From: Verrucomicrobiia bacterium
GTDB lineage: Bacteria > Verrucomicrobiota > Verrucomicrobiia > Verrucomicrobiales > DEV007
Assembly: GCA_020439925.1 (NCBI GenBank)
Contig: JAGRPC010000194.1
Span: forward strand, 1 to 33,567
DNA length: 33,567 nt
Reading direction: 5' to 3'
Below, piece after piece: positions 23,978-31,367 of this stretch. Each line of letters starts with the position of its first letter. The first letter of the stretch is position 1. The notes below the pieces were generated by a model. That model had not been told where the DNA came from. It worked only from the letters and a program-made list of their open reading frames with translations, and did not search any database. The translations under genes were made by a program, and so were the position numbers.

Positions 23978-25189
23978 TCACTTCCCGGTAGCCTTGTCGA
24001 GGGCGGCCTTGACCTCGGCCTCGATGTCGGCGTAGAGGGACTCATCGGCCTTGAGCACTTCCTTGGCCGCATCCCGGCCCTGGGCGATCTGGGTGCCCCT
24101 GAAGCTGATCCAGGAACCACGCTTCTGGAGGATTTCGTGTTCAATGGCAAGGTCGAGGAGCGAACCGACGGCGGAGATCCCCTCGTTGAACATGATGTCG
24201 AACTCGGCTTCGCCGTAGGGTGGAGCAACCTTGTTCTTCACCACCTTGAGCTTGGTGCGATTGCCGGTGACGGTGCCGTCGGCAGCCTTGATACTGCCGG
24301 TGCGGCGGATGTCGCAACGAACCGAGCTGTAAAACTTGAGAGCGCGCCCGCCGGGCTGGGTTTCGGGGTTGCCGAACATGATCCCGACCTTCTCGCGGAT
24401 CTGGTTGGTGAAGATGACGACGGTGCGGGCCTTGGCGATGATCGCGGTGAGCTTGCGAAGAGCCGCGCTCATGAGACGGGCCTGGGCGCCGACGGTGGCA
24501 TCGCCGATTTCTCCGTCGAGTTCCTGCTTCGTGACAAGGGCGGCGACGGAGTCGAGGACGATGACATCGAGGGCGTTGGAGCGCACGAGGGTTTCGACAA
24601 TGCGGAGGGCCTCTTCGCCGGAACTGGGCTGGGAGAGGAGGAGATTGTCGAGATCGACCCCGAGACGGCGGGCATACTGCGGATCGAGCGCATGCTCGAC
24701 GTCGACGAAGGCCGCGAGGCCGCCCTGCTTCTGGGCCTGGGCGATCACGGTGAGGGTGAGGGTGGTTTTCCCGGAGGATTCGGGCCCGTAGACCTCGACG
24801 ATACGGCCCCGTGGGAAACCGCCGGCCCCGAGAGCCCGGTCGATGAGGACATTGCCGGTGGGGATCACCTCGACTTCGACGCGGTTTTCCGTGCCGAGTC
24901 GCATGATGGCGGATTCTCCGAAGTCTTTCTGGATCTGGGAAATGGCGAGATCCAGGTTCTTCGCGCGGGCTTCGGCGATGCGGCTGGTTTCCTTGTCGGT
25001 GGCTCGTTCGTTGCCTGAATCTTTGCTTTTGGGGGCGGCCATGTCGGAAGAGGTGGTGTTGGGAACGGCGGCGCGGGTGGAGCCTTTGCGGGAACCGGCC
25101 GTCTTGGAGGTGGCGGGCGGGGTTTCGTCGAGGTCCGTCGCGGGGATCGCGCCTTTTTCGGCTTCGGTAGGAGATAGCAGTTCAACCAT
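23978..25189 (-). CDS. recA: recombinase A
   Basis: A 403-residue homologous-recombination and SOS co-protease ATPase. The RecA core begins near residue 76 ([24 protein letters not shown]), with the Walker [10 protein letters not shown] at about 135-143, the catalytic-Glu region [13 protein letters not shown], Walker [13 protein letters not shown], loop 1/loop 2 regions and [15 protein letters not shown]. Compared with E. coli RecA the Walker A motif is shifted by about 69 residues, because of a Ser/Thr/Ala/Pro-rich N-terminal extension. An alternative ATG at 25042 would shorten this extension by 49 residues; neither start has a clear Shine-Dalgarno, but the promoter placement suits 25189. 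Divergent from trpS. Confidence 0.97.
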   Translation of the reverse strand: MVELLSPTEAEKGAIPATDLDETPPATSKTAGSRKGSTRAAVPNTTSSDMAAPKSKDSGNERATDKETSRIAEARAKNLDLAISQIQKDFGESAIMRLGTENRVEVEVIPTGNVLIDRALGAGGFPRGRIVEVYGPESSGKTTLTLTVIAQAQKQGGLAAFVDVEHALDPQYARRLGVDLDNLLLSQPSSGEEALRIVETLVRSNALDVIVLDSVAALVTKQELDGEIGDATVGAQARLMSAALRKLTAIIAKARTVVIFTNQIREKVGIMFGNPETQPGGRALKFYSSVRCDIRRTGSIKAADGTVTGNRTKLKVVKNKVAPPYGEAEFDIMFNEGISAVGSLLDLAIEHEILQKRGSWISFRGTQIAQGRDAAKEVLKADESLYADIEAEVKAALDKATGK

Positions 25190-25216
25190 GGGATGACAAA
25201 TTGTTGTTTCCCGGCC

Positions 25217-25244
25217 AGTTTACAAAAAAGTGTTCAGACGTCCA
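25217..25244 (-). promoter_or_regulatory. candidate recA promoter with TGTTC/GAACA half-sites
   Basis: On the minus strand, TGGACG (25239-25244), 16 nt, TAAACT (25217-25222). A GAACA half-site lies in the spacer (25231-25235), and an 11-bp GAACAATGTTC inverted repeat lies at 25255-25265, just upstream. These may be LexA-type SOS sites. Confidence 0.35.
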
Positions 25245-25287
25245 GTAAAAAAACGAACAATGTTCAAGTTTTCGCCGAGCGGAGGGC

Positions 25288-25316
25288 TTGCGTTCCCCGG
25301 AGGTGTGCGGGATGAT
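25288..25316 (+). promoter_or_regulatory. candidate trpS promoter
   Basis: TTGCGT (25288-25293), 17 nt, GATGAT (25311-25316). The predicted start is near 25323, giving a leader of about 39 nt ahead of the ATG at 25362. Confidence 0.45.
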
Positions 25317-25361
25317 CCCTGCTCCTTCGCGGACGCTCCCGTCCGGCTTCCCGTTTTTCCC

Positions 25362-26327
25362 ATGCGAATTCTCTCAGGCATCCAACCGAGCGGCCGACTC
25401 CACATCGGTAACTACTTCGGCATGATGGAACCCTCGATCCGTCTCCAGGACGAGGGAGATGCTTTCTATTTCATCGCCGACTACCATGCCCTGACCTCGA
25501 CCCACGACCCGAAGGAACTCAGGGAGAACGTCCGCAACCTCGCGATCGACTTCCTTGCCTGCGGGCTCGATCCTGACAAGGCCACTTTCTGGAGACAGTC
25601 GGACGTGGTCGAGGTGACGGAGCTCGCCTGGATCCTCAGCTGCGTCACTCCGATGGGATTGCTGGAACGCTGCGTCTCCTACAAGGACAAGATCGCGCAG
25701 GGGATCTCGCCCTCGCACGGGCTTTTTGCCTACCCGGTGCTGCAGGCGGCGGACATTGTCATTTTCGACGCCAACGTGGTTCCGGTGGGACGCGACCAGA
25801 AGCAGCACCTCGAAGTGACGCGCGATATTGCGCAGAAGTTCAACGACCGCTATGGCGAGGGGCTGCTCGTCATTCCCGAACCGCGCATTCGCGAGGAGAC
25901 TGCGGTGGTCCCGGGGCTCGACGGCCGCAAGATGAGCAAGAGTTATGACAACGCCATCGACATCTTCGAGGAGACGGAGAAGGCGCTGCGCAAGAAGGTC
26001 ATGAAAATCGTGACGGACTCGACTCCGGTCGAGGAACCGAAGGATCCGACCGACAGCTACATCGTGCAGCTCTACCGGCTCTTCGCGACGGCGGACGAGG
26101 TCGCGGAGATGGAGGCATCGTTCCGCACCGGTGGGCAGGGATACGGACACTACAAGCAGCAGCTCTTCGAACGCATCCGCGATTATTTTGCCCCGATGCG
26201 CGAGCGCCGCGAAGCACTCGTGAAGGACGCCGGCTACGTGGATGACGTTCTCGCAGCGGGAGCGGAGAAGGCCCGGGAAGAAGCCCGCAAGGTGATCGAC
26301 CGGGTGCGCGCAGCCGTGGGGATGTAG
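25362..26327 (+). CDS. trpS: tryptophanyl-tRNA synthetase
   Basis: A 321-residue class Ic synthetase charging tRNA-Trp. The ATG at 25362 gives the usual N terminus MRILSGIQPSGRLHIGNYFG with the HIGH-type motif HIGN. Other blocks are FIADYHALT, the dimer and tryptophan-pocket region LLERCVSYKDK, YPVLQAADIVIFDANVVPVG, DQKQHLEVTRDIA and the KMSKS loop DGRKMSKSYDN. Length is normal for the family. The gene faces the OB-fold gene convergently across a long inverted repeat. Confidence 0.97.
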   Translation: MRILSGIQPSGRLHIGNYFGMMEPSIRLQDEGDAFYFIADYHALTSTHDPKELRENVRNLAIDFLACGLDPDKATFWRQSDVVEVTELAWILSCVTPMGLLERCVSYKDKIAQGISPSHGLFAYPVLQAADIVIFDANVVPVGRDQKQHLEVTRDIAQKFNDRYGEGLLVIPEPRIREETAVVPGLDGRKMSKSYDNAIDIFEETEKALRKKVMKIVTDSTPVEEPKDPTDSYIVQLYRLFATADEVAEMEASFRTGGQGYGHYKQQLFERIRDYFAPMRERREALVKDAGYVDDVLAAGAEKAREEARKVIDRVRAAVGM

Positions 26328-26339
26328 GCGCTTCGAGAC

Positions 26340-26431
26340 GTTCTTCGTTCCTTCGTTCTTCGTTTCCCCGTTCCCAAACGGAGAAACTGTCCAGCCAAGA
26401 ACGAAGAACGAGGGAACGGAAAACGAAGAAC
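26340..26431. repeat. nested inverted repeat/cruciform between convergent genes
   Basis: GTTCTTCGTT (26340-26349) pairs with AACGAAGAAC (26422-26431), and CGTTCTTCGTT (26354-26364) pairs with AACGAAGAACG (26400-26410). The arms are internally repetitive in GTTCTTCG units. Position between convergent trpS and the OB-fold gene suggests a bidirectional terminator or a dispersed palindromic repeat. Confidence 0.6.
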
Positions 26432-26436
26432 TTTAC

Positions 26437-26964
26437 TTACTCCTTCTTCTTGAAGTATTCAGAGGGATCGACGGGAGGTTTGCGTTTGGGGGTTTCGGGA
26501 GCGGGTTCGCCCGCCGAAGCAGCCTTCTCTGCGGGCATTGGTTTGGCAGAAGCGGCCGGTGCTTCCTTTTTTTCCGACGGAGGTGGAAAGACGGCGTCGT
26601 CTTCGAGCAGGGTGACCTGCCGGGGGTCGGTCAGCTTGATCTGCGGTTTGCCCTGATAGATGGAAATGGTCCCCTCGACGGCGAGGCGTTTTCCCTCGTA
26701 GACTTCGGACGGCTCTCCTTCTGGAAAGCGATTGAGGTCGCTCTTGAAGGTGACGAGAAAAAACTCGGCGCCATCGAAGTTCACGAAGTTCGTTCCCGAA
26801 CCCGACTTGCCCGAGCCCTTGGTCCGGCCGTGGACGACCACCTTCTGGCCCTCCTTGGCCATGAGGGCATCGGTCTCGGTAGCGGCGAGATACAGTTTGT
26901 CATCCGCGTGAAGTGGGAAGAAACCACAGGCCAGGACAGCAAATGCAAGCAGGACGGTTTTCAT
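26437..26964 (-). CDS. secreted OB-fold-like protein
   Basis: A 175-residue protein with signal peptide MKTVLLAFAVLACGFFPLHA. Residues about 38-122 look like an exported OB-fold: GQKVVVHGRTKG, FVNFDGAEFFLVTF, YEGKRLAVEGTISIYQGKPQ and IKLTDPRQVTLL, the pattern of Gly-bounded strands seen in nucleic-acid-binding-like OB domains of secreted proteins. The C-terminal 50 residues are low-complexity, Pro/Ala/Glu/Lys-rich. Its ATG overlaps the stop of the upstream gene (ATGA), so the two are translationally coupled. Function is unknown. Confidence 0.75.
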   Translation of the reverse strand: MKTVLLAFAVLACGFFPLHADDKLYLAATETDALMAKEGQKVVVHGRTKGSGKSGSGTNFVNFDGAEFFLVTFKSDLNRFPEGEPSEVYEGKRLAVEGTISIYQGKPQIKLTDPRQVTLLEDDAVFPPPSEKKEAPAASAKPMPAEKAASAGEPAPETPKRKPPVDPSEYFKKKE

Positions 26965-27632
26965 GGAGCTTCGTAGTCGGGGTTGTGAAGACTGGCGACT
27001 CTTCCGTTCGCGTAGACGACGGCGATCTCGGGTGCCCCGGACGGGGCCAGTTGCTGGATGACGACGACGGAATCGGCGATGGCGGCAAGGACGGGTCGGT
27101 CGTGGGGGACCAGTTCAAAGGCGATTTCCTTCCCTCCAGGCCAGGGACTCCTCAGGAGATCCGCCAGATCGTCCGCGGGGAGGTATCGACCCGCAAGATC
27201 ATCCCAGTTTCCCGGGTAATGATCGCGATTGGCCCGCGCATAAGCCTCGCAGGCCACGAAAAGGCTGGAGGCATGAGCCCGGCTCTCGGCACGGAAGCGG
27301 GTCTCCTGGTCCGCCTTCCACTTGCCGAGTGCGGGAACGGTGAGGGCCGCGATTACCATCAGCACCGGGAAGAAGAGCATCGTGGCATAACTCAGCCACA
27401 GACTGAAGGTGGCGAGTCTCCGACCCCGCAGGGGGAAAGCCTTGGTTTCGTATCTCGCCACATGCCCGCAAACGGCGGCAATGGCCGAGAGAAAAAGTCC
27501 CGCCACCAGCCAGACTGTCGCGGATCCGATCACCGCCAGCACCGCTCCGAAAATGGCCGGCTTCGACCATTCGGTCCGGAGATCACCGGAAGATGGGGGC
27601 GCGTGGCTCATAAGGTACGTTTCCTTTATCAC
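26961..27632 (-). CDS. two-TM membrane protein with pseudopilin-like soluble domain
   Basis: The GTG at 27632 overlaps the MFS stop (GTGA), suggesting coupling and giving 223 residues; an ATG at 27611 with AAGGA 10 nt upstream is an equally good start. Two or three hydrophobic segments (AIFGAVLAVIGSATVWLVAG and LFFPVLMVIAALTVPALG) are followed by a soluble part with FVACEAYARANRDHYPGNWDDL, like the region after the N-terminal helix in Verrucomicrobiota pseudopilins and DUF4190-type proteins. No pilin-type cleavage site is present. Middle gene of a three-gene operon. Function unknown. Confidence 0.7.
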   Translation of the reverse strand: MIKETYLMSHAPPSSGDLRTEWSKPAIFGAVLAVIGSATVWLVAGLFLSAIAAVCGHVARYETKAFPLRGRRLATFSLWLSYATMLFFPVLMVIAALTVPALGKWKADQETRFRAESRAHASSLFVACEAYARANRDHYPGNWDDLAGRYLPADDLADLLRSPWPGGKEIAFELVPHDRPVLAAIADSVVVIQQLAPSGAPEIAVVYANGRVASLHNPDYEAP

Positions 27633-28906
27633 GTGACCGAGGGAGAGGAAACCGCATTTTCCCGCACTTCTTCGCGAGGAGGAATGCGGGAGAACAGAAA
27701 CGCGATAACGAGAAAGGAGCAGGTAGAGAGCGACGCTCCCAGAAGCAAATTGGACTTGAGTCCGAAAGTCGAAGCCATAAAGCCGGCGGAGAGACTGCCC
27801 AGCACCCTGGCGGTACCTCCGATGGCCATGGTGTAGACCCCCTGGATGGAATTCCGGAATTCATCGCTGGCAAGGCGATTGAGAAACATGACCGGCCCCA
27901 CGTAAAGCGCGAGGACTTCGAAACCGTGCCCGAGCTGCGCCAACACGGCGACGACCGGGTTCGGAAAAAAGGAGAGGAGGAGCATCCGCGTGACCATGCA
28001 GGCGAGGCCGAGGACCATGATCCCTTTCAAGCGGAGACGCGCCTGCAGCCAGGGCATGAGGAGGGTACAGCCCACCTCGATGAGGACGCCGAGATTGATG
28101 ATGAGGGAGATATAGGGTTTCGGCACGTTAACGACTTCGTCGAGGTAGTTGCCGATGAAGGAGTAGTAGGTTGCGGCCGAGAGAAAGGCGAAGAGCAGTC
28201 CGATCGAGAGCCAGCGGGCGTTGGGCGCAAAGAGCGCGCGAAGGGCCTCGCCGGAGGGAAGCCGGGAACCTTCCCGGCGCTGCGTTCTCGCGACGACGGG
28301 AAGCGTGAAGGTGTTTGCCAGGCTGAGGAGAGAAAAGATCACGGAACAAGGCAGGATAAGGCGTGGTTCGGCACCCTTGAGCAAAGGGTAGTAGAGGAGC
28401 AGGCTCGGAAGGATGTAACCGCTCGTGCCCCAGATCCGGACCGTGGGGTACTCGACGGAGATCCCGTCGCGTTTTCGCTGGGCCTCGGCGAGTGAAAAGA
28501 AATAACCGTCCTGCAGGGGCAACATCGCCACCGCCGCAAGTCCGTGGAAGAAAAACAGGGCGAGGGTGAGGGCGATGTGCCGGGAAAAGAACATCGTCGT
28601 CAGCACCAGGGCGCTGGTGAGGAAGGCCACCGCAAGAATCCGCCTCGTGTCGACCCGCCGATCCGCGAGAAGGGTGATGAGCACCGGCGAACACAGCGTG
28701 GGAACCCCCATGAGAGACATGGCTAACCCGATCTGAAGGAAATTGAATCCCCCCTGCTCACGCAGAAAGACGGTGATGAGGGGCATGATGCTGCCAATCG
28801 CGGCGTAGCTCAGGAAGAACTGACGACGAAGGGCGGTCATGGAGGCGGCGCGTGACTCGTACGGCGGCAAAACGAAACGCGCACGACGAGATGGAGATTC
28901 CGCCAT
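27629..28906 (-). CDS. major facilitator superfamily transporter
   Basis: A 425-residue, 12-TM permease. Hydrophobic segments alternate throughout, with MFS-type loop 2-3 wording (LLADRRVDTRRIL) and repeats around MPLQDG and IQGVYTMAIGGTARVLGSLSAGFMA, resembling the MFS_1-like (NupG/LacY-type) group. Substrate cannot be named. The first ATG (28906) is used; an internal ATG at 28840 is possible. An 8-bp hairpin lies 3 nt upstream of the ATG. First gene of a unit with overlapping stop/start codons into the next two genes. Confidence 0.87.
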   Translation of the reverse strand: MAESPSRRARFVLPPYESRAASMTALRRQFFLSYAAIGSIMPLITVFLREQGGFNFLQIGLAMSLMGVPTLCSPVLITLLADRRVDTRRILAVAFLTSALVLTTMFFSRHIALTLALFFFHGLAAVAMLPLQDGYFFSLAEAQRKRDGISVEYPTVRIWGTSGYILPSLLLYYPLLKGAEPRLILPCSVIFSLLSLANTFTLPVVARTQRREGSRLPSGEALRALFAPNARWLSIGLLFAFLSAATYYSFIGNYLDEVVNVPKPYISLIINLGVLIEVGCTLLMPWLQARLRLKGIMVLGLACMVTRMLLLSFFPNPVVAVLAQLGHGFEVLALYVGPVMFLNRLASDEFRNSIQGVYTMAIGGTARVLGSLSAGFMASTFGLKSNLLLGASLSTCSFLVIAFLFSRIPPREEVRENAVSSPSVT

Positions 28907-28909
28907 TGC

Positions 28910-28930
28910 CAGCCGGAGTCAATCCGGCTG
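28910..28930 (-). promoter_or_regulatory. 8-bp inverted repeat immediately upstream of the MFS gene
   Basis: CAGCCGGA, loop GTCAA, TCCGGCTG, ending 3 nt before the ATG at 28906. It may act as an operator or as an RNA hairpin that hides the ribosome entry site. The pilin terminator lies 22 nt further upstream. Confidence 0.4.
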
Positions 28931-28952
28931 AGCGAGGCTCACCAATAAAATA

Positions 28953-28985
28953 AAAACCCGTTCCGGAAAGACCGGAGCGGGTTTT
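28953..28985 (-). terminator. strong intrinsic terminator of the pseudopilin gene
   Basis: A 14-bp stem (one G-U pair, 5-nt loop) is followed on the minus strand by a T-rich tract (TTTTTATTTTATT). It sits 33 nt after the pseudopilin stop and also separates that gene from the MFS operon. The symmetry with A/T flanks makes it bidirectional. Confidence 0.85.
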
Positions 28986-29018
28986 CGATTCGGGGATTTT
29001 TCCGCGCGGGAAAAAGGA

Positions 29019-29732
29019 TCAGTCGGGAAGAAGCACGTTGTCCGTGTCGACCGAGAGCCAACCGCCGCTGGATTCACCGTCTTCGCTGACTTCGCGCTTT
29101 TCGAAGATGTTTTCGACGAGGCGGTCCTTGCTTCGAATGGTAGCGCCTGCCGAGGCGGAAGTCAGCGTTTCCTCGGTCACGTGACCGCCGCAAAACCCGA
29201 CGACCGCCTTTTTGGATTTGAGCCAGGGATGGTACTCGCTGTACTCACCGGGGCCGTCCATGAGCCCGTCGGCGACGAGAGGCGAACGGCTGAAGCTCGT
29301 GTCGGTTTGACCGGTGACGTAGCAATAGACGTTTTCCTGGGACTCCAGTTCACCGTCCTCGCGGGGCGGTTGCAGCTTGTCCGGATGCTTGGACGCGATC
29401 CAGAACACCACTTCGGTGTCGATGTAATCGGGAATCAGGACGTTGAAAGCATCGGTCGAGGTGGTGAATTCGGAATCTTCTCCACCACCGCCACTGCCGC
29501 TGGTTTGCTTGTCGGGGTCGAAGGAAGGATAAATTCCCTCCCAGTCGGCCGCGAAGGCACGGCAAGCGAGCAGGATCTGCTTGATGTTGTTCACGTCCTT
29601 GGTGCGTTTGGCGCGCTCTTGAATGCCGTTGTAGGCGGGCATCGCGGAGCTCGCGAGGATGCCGATGATCGCGATGACGACCAGCAGCTCGATCAGGGTG
29701 AAGGCACCCCGGTATTGGCTCTTTACTTTCAT
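29019..29732 (-). CDS. type II secretion/type IV pilus-like prepilin (pseudopilin)
   Basis: A 237-residue prepilin with the cleavage and helix segment [20 protein letters not shown]. The conserved Glu follows FTLI, but the residue before Phe is Ala rather than Gly, as is common in Planctomycetota and Verrucomicrobiota. The soluble part has Cys residues, a Gly-rich loop ([10 protein letters not shown]) and an acidic C terminus. The large size and GYYP-type content ([22 protein letters not shown]) suggest the N-methylation/DUF1559-like secreted pseudopilins rather than a major pilin. No other secretion-system gene is nearby. It shares a 184-nt divergent promoter region with the HTH/MBL gene. 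Confidence 0.88.
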   Translation of the reverse strand: MKVKSQYRGAFTLIELLVVIAIIGILASSAMPAYNGIQERAKRTKDVNNIKQILLACRAFAADWEGIYPSFDPDKQTSGSGGGGEDSEFTTSTDAFNVLIPDYIDTEVVFWIASKHPDKLQPPREDGELESQENVYCYVTGQTDTSFSRSPLVADGLMDGPGEYSEYHPWLKSKKAVVGFCGGHVTEETLTSASAGATIRSKDRLVENIFEKREVSEDGESSGGWLSVDTDNVLLPD

Positions 29733-29800
29733 GGTGTGGTTTTTGGGTATGTTGGATTATGATGTGCCCTTGGCCGCAAAGCCTTGGACTTATCTAGTGC

Positions 29801-29831
29801 CGGAGATGACATCGTAAATACCTCATCTCCG
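29801..29831. promoter_or_regulatory. 9-bp inverted repeat in the pilin/MBL divergent region
   Basis: CGGAGATGA (29801-29809), 13-nt spacer, TCATCTCCG (29823-29831). It is perfectly symmetrical, lies between the two divergent starts, and is a reasonable binding site for a dimeric regulator such as the adjacent HTH protein. The link is inference. Confidence 0.4.
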
Positions 29832-29916
29832 TTGCGAGAATGCCATTTTTCAGATTCGACGACAAGAAAAAATCCAGCTTTTCCCTCATTTTGAAGGAAG
29901 TGTCCGCCCCGCCCCC

Positions 29917-30753
29917 ATGACACCCGCCATTCCCCTGGAAGACCTTTTCGAAGACCTCATCGCCAAGTCCATGCGCGGACGCCACCTCTCCGAATCCGAG
30001 TTGGTGGAAACGACAGGAGTGCCCCGCGACGTTCTTTCCCGCCTCTGCCGGGGCGAATTCTGTGACGAAGCGGCACTGGTCAAGGTCGCCCGGGCCCTCT
30101 CCCTCGATCCCCGCAGTCTCACCATGGCGGCCTCGAAAGTCTGGTCACCAAGGCCGGCGAGCGTCGAAGGGCTGGAAATGTTCAACCTGCCCTATCGGGA
30201 CATGCGGGTGAACGCCTATCTGGTCTGGGATCCCGCGACGAAGGCGGCGGCCTTTTTCGATACCGCCACCGACAGCATTCCCCTCGTGCAGAAGGCCCGG
30301 GAGCTCGGGGTCTCGGTCGAGTCGATCTTCCTGACTCACACCCACAACGATCATATCGCGGCGCTGGACGGACTCAGGGACGCTTTCCCGGGAGCAAAGG
30401 CGTACTCCAACTGCGCCGAGCCCTGGCCGGGCACGGAGACCTTCGCCGAGGGTGCCGCTTTCTCCATCGGCTCGCTTCGGGTCAAAACCCGGACCACTAG
30501 CGGCCACTCCGTCGGTGGTACCACCTATGTCGTCGAAGGACTTTCCCGACCCCTCGCCGTGGTGGGCGACGCGATTTTCGCGGGATCGATGGGGGGCGGC
30601 ATGGTCTCCTTCGATGACGCGTGGAAAAACAACCGCGAGAAAATCCTCACCCTGCCCGACGAGACCGTGATCTGTCCCGGCCACGGCCCGCTCACGAGCG
30701 TGGGCGAGGAAAAACGCAACAACCCGTTCTTCTCCGCCGAATTCGCCTCATGA
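29917..30753 (+). CDS. helix-turn-helix/metallo-beta-lactamase fusion hydrolase
   Basis: A 278-residue protein. Residues about 8-68 match a lambda-repressor/XRE helix-turn-helix (LSESELVETTGVPRDVLSRL, then EAALVKVARALSLDP). Residues about 87-275 are an MBL-fold hydrolase with all metal ligands: THTHNDH (His141, His143, Asp145, His146), GHS His197, GDAIF Asp218 and PGHGP His256, as in glyoxalase II-like enzymes. The activity may be thioester or persulfide hydrolysis. Its stop overlaps the ATG of maf (ATGA), so these two are co-translated; the pseudopilin gene is divergent. Confidence 0.88.
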   Translation: MTPAIPLEDLFEDLIAKSMRGRHLSESELVETTGVPRDVLSRLCRGEFCDEAALVKVARALSLDPRSLTMAASKVWSPRPASVEGLEMFNLPYRDMRVNAYLVWDPATKAAAFFDTATDSIPLVQKARELGVSVESIFLTHTHNDHIAALDGLRDAFPGAKAYSNCAEPWPGTETFAEGAAFSIGSLRVKTRTTSGHSVGGTTYVVEGLSRPLAVVGDAIFAGSMGGGMVSFDDAWKNNREKILTLPDETVICPGHGPLTSVGEEKRNNPFFSAEFAS

Positions 30754-31367
30754 CGGAATCGACCGGTAAAGCGGAGTTGATCCTCGCCTCCGGTTCTCCG
30801 CGCCGCCGTGATCTTCTCGCCGCCGCTGGATTCCGTTTTCGCGTGGAAAACCCCGGGATCGAGGAGAACGAGGACACGAGTCTGCCCATCCGCCTGCTCA
30901 CGGCCGAGAACGCTCGGGACAAGGCCGTGGCCGTGTCCGCCCGGTTTCCCGAAGCCGTCGTCATCGCCGCCGACACCCTCGTCCTCCTCGGTGAAACCGT
31001 TCTCAGCAAACCCGCCGATCTCGCCGAGGCCGCCCGCATGCTGGAGTCCCTCAGCGGCGGCAATCATGAGGTTTTCACCGCCGTGGCCATCCGGCACGGG
31101 CAGACCGGCCGCGAGGTCGACTTCACGGAGACGACTTCCGTGCATTTCAAAACCCTCACCCCGGACCAGAGGGCCGAATATCATCGCCGTATCGACCCGC
31201 TCGACAAGGCGGGCGCCTATGCGGCCCAAGAACACGGGGACCTCATCATCGATCAGATCGAGGGTTCCATGAGCAACGTCATCGGGCTCCCCATGGACGA
31301 GGTCATCCGGGTGCTGCGCGATGACTTCGGGATCACTCCCGATCCCCTGGCGACGGACCCTCGATGA
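30750..31367 (+). CDS. maf: Maf-family nucleotide pyrophosphatase
   Basis: A 205-residue enzyme hydrolysing non-canonical or pyrimidine nucleoside triphosphates to monophosphates, used in house-cleaning or septum-related roles. Motifs are ILASGSPRRRDLL, a central Asp-Thr-Leu (IAADTLVLLGE) and DKAGAYAAQEHGDLIID followed by IEGSMSNVIGLP. The start overlaps the upstream MBL stop by 4 nt; a longer open frame to 30621 is antisense-like and not used. The 3' end overlaps the convergent tilS by 35 nt. Confidence 0.95.
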   Translation: MTESTGKAELILASGSPRRRDLLAAAGFRFRVENPGIEENEDTSLPIRLLTAENARDKAVAVSARFPEAVVIAADTLVLLGETVLSKPADLAEAARMLESLSGGNHEVFTAVAIRHGQTGREVDFTETTSVHFKTLTPDQRAEYHRRIDPLDKAGAYAAQEHGDLIIDQIEGSMSNVIGLPMDEVIRVLRDDFGITPDPLATDPR

